DNA of 14,695 nucleotides from Actinomycetes bacterium. Its GTDB lineage: Bacteria; Actinomycetota; Thermoleophilia; RBG-16-64-13. The stretch is taken from positions 1 through 14,695 of the forward strand of contig JAKAHF010000004.1 of assembly GCA_021815245.1 (NCBI GenBank). The letters are read 5' to 3'. Below are positions 13,346-14,695 of this stretch, in pieces (positions within the stretch are counted from its first letter, which is position 1; the number at the start of each line of letters is the position of its first letter). The notes beneath the pieces were generated by a model that worked only from the letters and a program-made list of their open reading frames with translations, had not been told where the DNA came from and did no database searches. Position numbers and translations under genes: made by a program.

Positions 13346-14695
13346 ATGGAGTCACAGGCCATCGCGGCTGCGCTTCGTCGTCGTGCCGTCAGGGAGATGA
13401 TCGCGGCACTGACTTCCGATGGCGACCGCAAGAAGATCGCGCGTGCTTTGGCGCTGGCCGAGAAGATGGCGCCGGAGGCGAGTCGTGAATCCATCAGGAC
13501 GGCCCGCAGGGCTCTGCGCGAGGATCATCCGGCGCTTCTGCTCATACGCACACTCACGACAGGGCTTCAATCGCTTGCGCCCCGGTGCCGCGACCGGCTC
13601 GTCGATGCCGTCGTGGTGAACAACCTGCTCAAGGGTGGGGCGATACGCCGGGACCTTCTCAGCAGCGGCGACAAGCATGTTCCGTCGGTGATCCTCCTCA
13701 GTCCGACCATGCGCTGCAACCTGTCGTGCGATGGCTGCTATGCGTCGCAGTACGCCGCCGGCCAGGAGCTCGATCTGTCGCTCGTGCAGCGGGTCGTCGA
13801 CGAGAGCAACGAGATCGGCGTCTTTCTGTTCACCGTGCTCGGGGGCGAGCCCTTCGTGTATGAGGGGCTACTCGACCTGGTGGCCGCGAATCCCCGGTCG
13901 TACTTTCAGGTCTTCACCAACGGCACGCTGCTCGATCGGCCGACGGTGGCGCGACTGGCCGAGAGCGGCAACGTGGCGCCCATGCTCAGTCTCGAAGGCA
14001 CGCGTCACATGACCGATCGCCGCAGAGGCGAGGGCACGCACGACGAGGTCATGCGGGCGATGGACCTACTTGCCTCGTACGGTGTGCCCTTCGGGTACTC
14101 GGCCACGGTGACCCATGACAATTGGAGCACCCTGATCAGCGCCGGCTTCGCCGACCCGCTCATTGCGAAGGGAGCCCGCCTCGGCTGGCACTTTCTCTAT
14201 ATGCCCATCGGTCGCGACCCCGATCCGAGCCTCATGCCGACACCGGAGGAGCGAGAGGCCTTTCGACGCGGCATCATCGAGTTGCGGATGAAACGACCTT
14301 TCTTCGCGGTAGACTTCTGGGGTGACGCTCCTTGGGTGGGGGGTTGCATCGCCGGTCGACGCTACATGCACATCACCAGCGAGGGCTGGGTGGAGCCCTG
14401 CATATTCACGCACTTCGCCACCGACAACATCCGCGACACGACCGTGCTCGAAGCCTTCAATTCGCCGTTCTTTCGCGAGATCCGCGAACGGCAACCGTTC
14501 AATCACAACCTCTTCCGGCCCTGCATGTGGCTTGACAACCCTGAGTGCTCTCGGTCGATCATGCGGGCAAGCGCCGCCAGGCCGACGCATGAGGGCGGCG
14601 ATATCATGCTGAGCGATCTGCGCGCCGAACTCGAGGCGTATTCGCGCGAGGCCGGGCGCATTCTTGATCCCGCCTGGGAGGAAGCCAAGCGCGAC
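13346..14695 (+). CDS. Radical SAM protein with C-terminal cysteine set, 3' end cut by window
   Basis: The frame runs 450 codons from ATG 13346 to the edge without a stop. AGGGGGA lies nine bases before the ATG. An N-terminal helical extension (1-110) precedes the radical SAM core, whose CxxxCxxC motif is Cys124, Cys128 and Cys131 (MRCNLSCDGCYA). GGEP (166-169) is the motif that contacts the methionine amino group of SAM. Further on are Cys334 (VGGC), Cys352 (VEPC), Cys393 (RPC) and Cys401, which could bind a second cluster as in SPASM/Twitch proteins, although the spacing is not a textbook SPASM. From memory it belongs to a conserved family of unknown function found in anaerobes, whose members end in a similar helix with DPAWEE, so only a few residues are probably missing. 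No substrate peptide gene is visible. The reaction is unknown. Confidence 0.88.
   Translation, partial: MESQAIAAALRRRAVREMIAALTSDGDRKKIARALALAEKMAPEASRESIRTARRALREDHPALLLIRTLTTGLQSLAPRCRDRLVDAVVVNNLLKGGAIRRDLLSSGDKHVPSVILLSPTMRCNLSCDGCYASQYAAGQELDLSLVQRVVDESNEIGVFLFTVLGGEPFVYEGLLDLVAANPRSYFQVFTNGTLLDRPTVARLAESGNVAPMLSLEGTRHMTDRRRGEGTHDEVMRAMDLLASYGVPFGYSATVTHDNWSTLISAGFADPLIAKGARLGWHFLYMPIGRDPDPSLMPTPEEREAFRRGIIELRMKRPFFAVDFWGDAPWVGGCIAGRRYMHITSEGWVEPCIFTHFATDNIRDTTVLEAFNSPFFREIRERQPFNHNLFRPCMWLDNPECSRSIMRASAARPTHEGGDIMLSDLRAELEAYSREAGRILDPAWEEAKRD

Overview
The window is GC-rich bacterial chromosome, densely packed, with several GTG/TTG starts, ATGA/TGATG-type gene overlaps and strong G/C bias at third codon positions. 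The gene mix is a 7TM hybrid histidine kinase, a membrane-anchored J-protein, an aldo/keto reductase with two Fe-S motifs, a MarR-controlled MacB/FtsX-type exporter, a chemoreceptor and a radical SAM enzyme. With the high GC it suggests an anaerobic or facultative actinobacterium, perhaps Coriobacteriia-like. That placement is inference; no rRNA or other marker gene is present. I see no tRNA, rRNA, CRISPR array, transposase or integrase, so this looks like ordinary chromosome rather than a mobile island.

Layout, left to right. (1) Minus strand, 1-3894: a J-domain membrane protein (2779-3894) whose stop overlaps the start of a 7TM-PAS-HisKA-HATPase-REC hybrid kinase (542-2782), followed after about 200 bp by a small four-helix membrane protein that leaves the window at its left edge (1-343). 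(2) A roughly 110-bp divergent intergenic region separates the J-protein from a plus-strand Fe-S aldo/keto reductase (4005-5045). (3) Plus-strand exporter operon, 5258-9788: MarR regulator, ABC ATPase, double-FtsX permease and HlyD-type adaptor, the first three genes overlapping end to start. It is preceded by an AT-richer region with a 49-bp concentric dyad and a -10-like TACAAT inside it, a good candidate for the autoregulatory operator. (4) A membrane-anchored six-repeat Kelch protein (9831-10967). (5) A leader of about 150 bp with several mutually exclusive hairpins, then a methyl-accepting chemotaxis protein without a recognisable HAMP domain (11117-12583). (6) A lipoprotein of the permuted papain-fold (YiiX/C92-like) type (12665-13255). 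(7) A radical SAM protein with four extra C-terminal cysteines (13346 to the right edge, almost complete).

The clearest functional unit is the exporter operon: MarR senses a ligand and releases the promoter, the ATPase drives the permease by mechanotransmission, and the adaptor extends outside the membrane. The substrate cannot be read from sequence. The other genes look like independent units. The most interesting unexplained signals are the concentric dyad upstream of marR, the switch-like hairpins in front of the chemoreceptor gene, and the coupling of a membrane J-protein to a hybrid kinase. No gap between genes exceeds 300 bp; the largest are 344-541 (only a 6-bp GGCCGG/CCGGCC inverted repeat at 442-447/464-469 seen) and 5046-5257 (described below).
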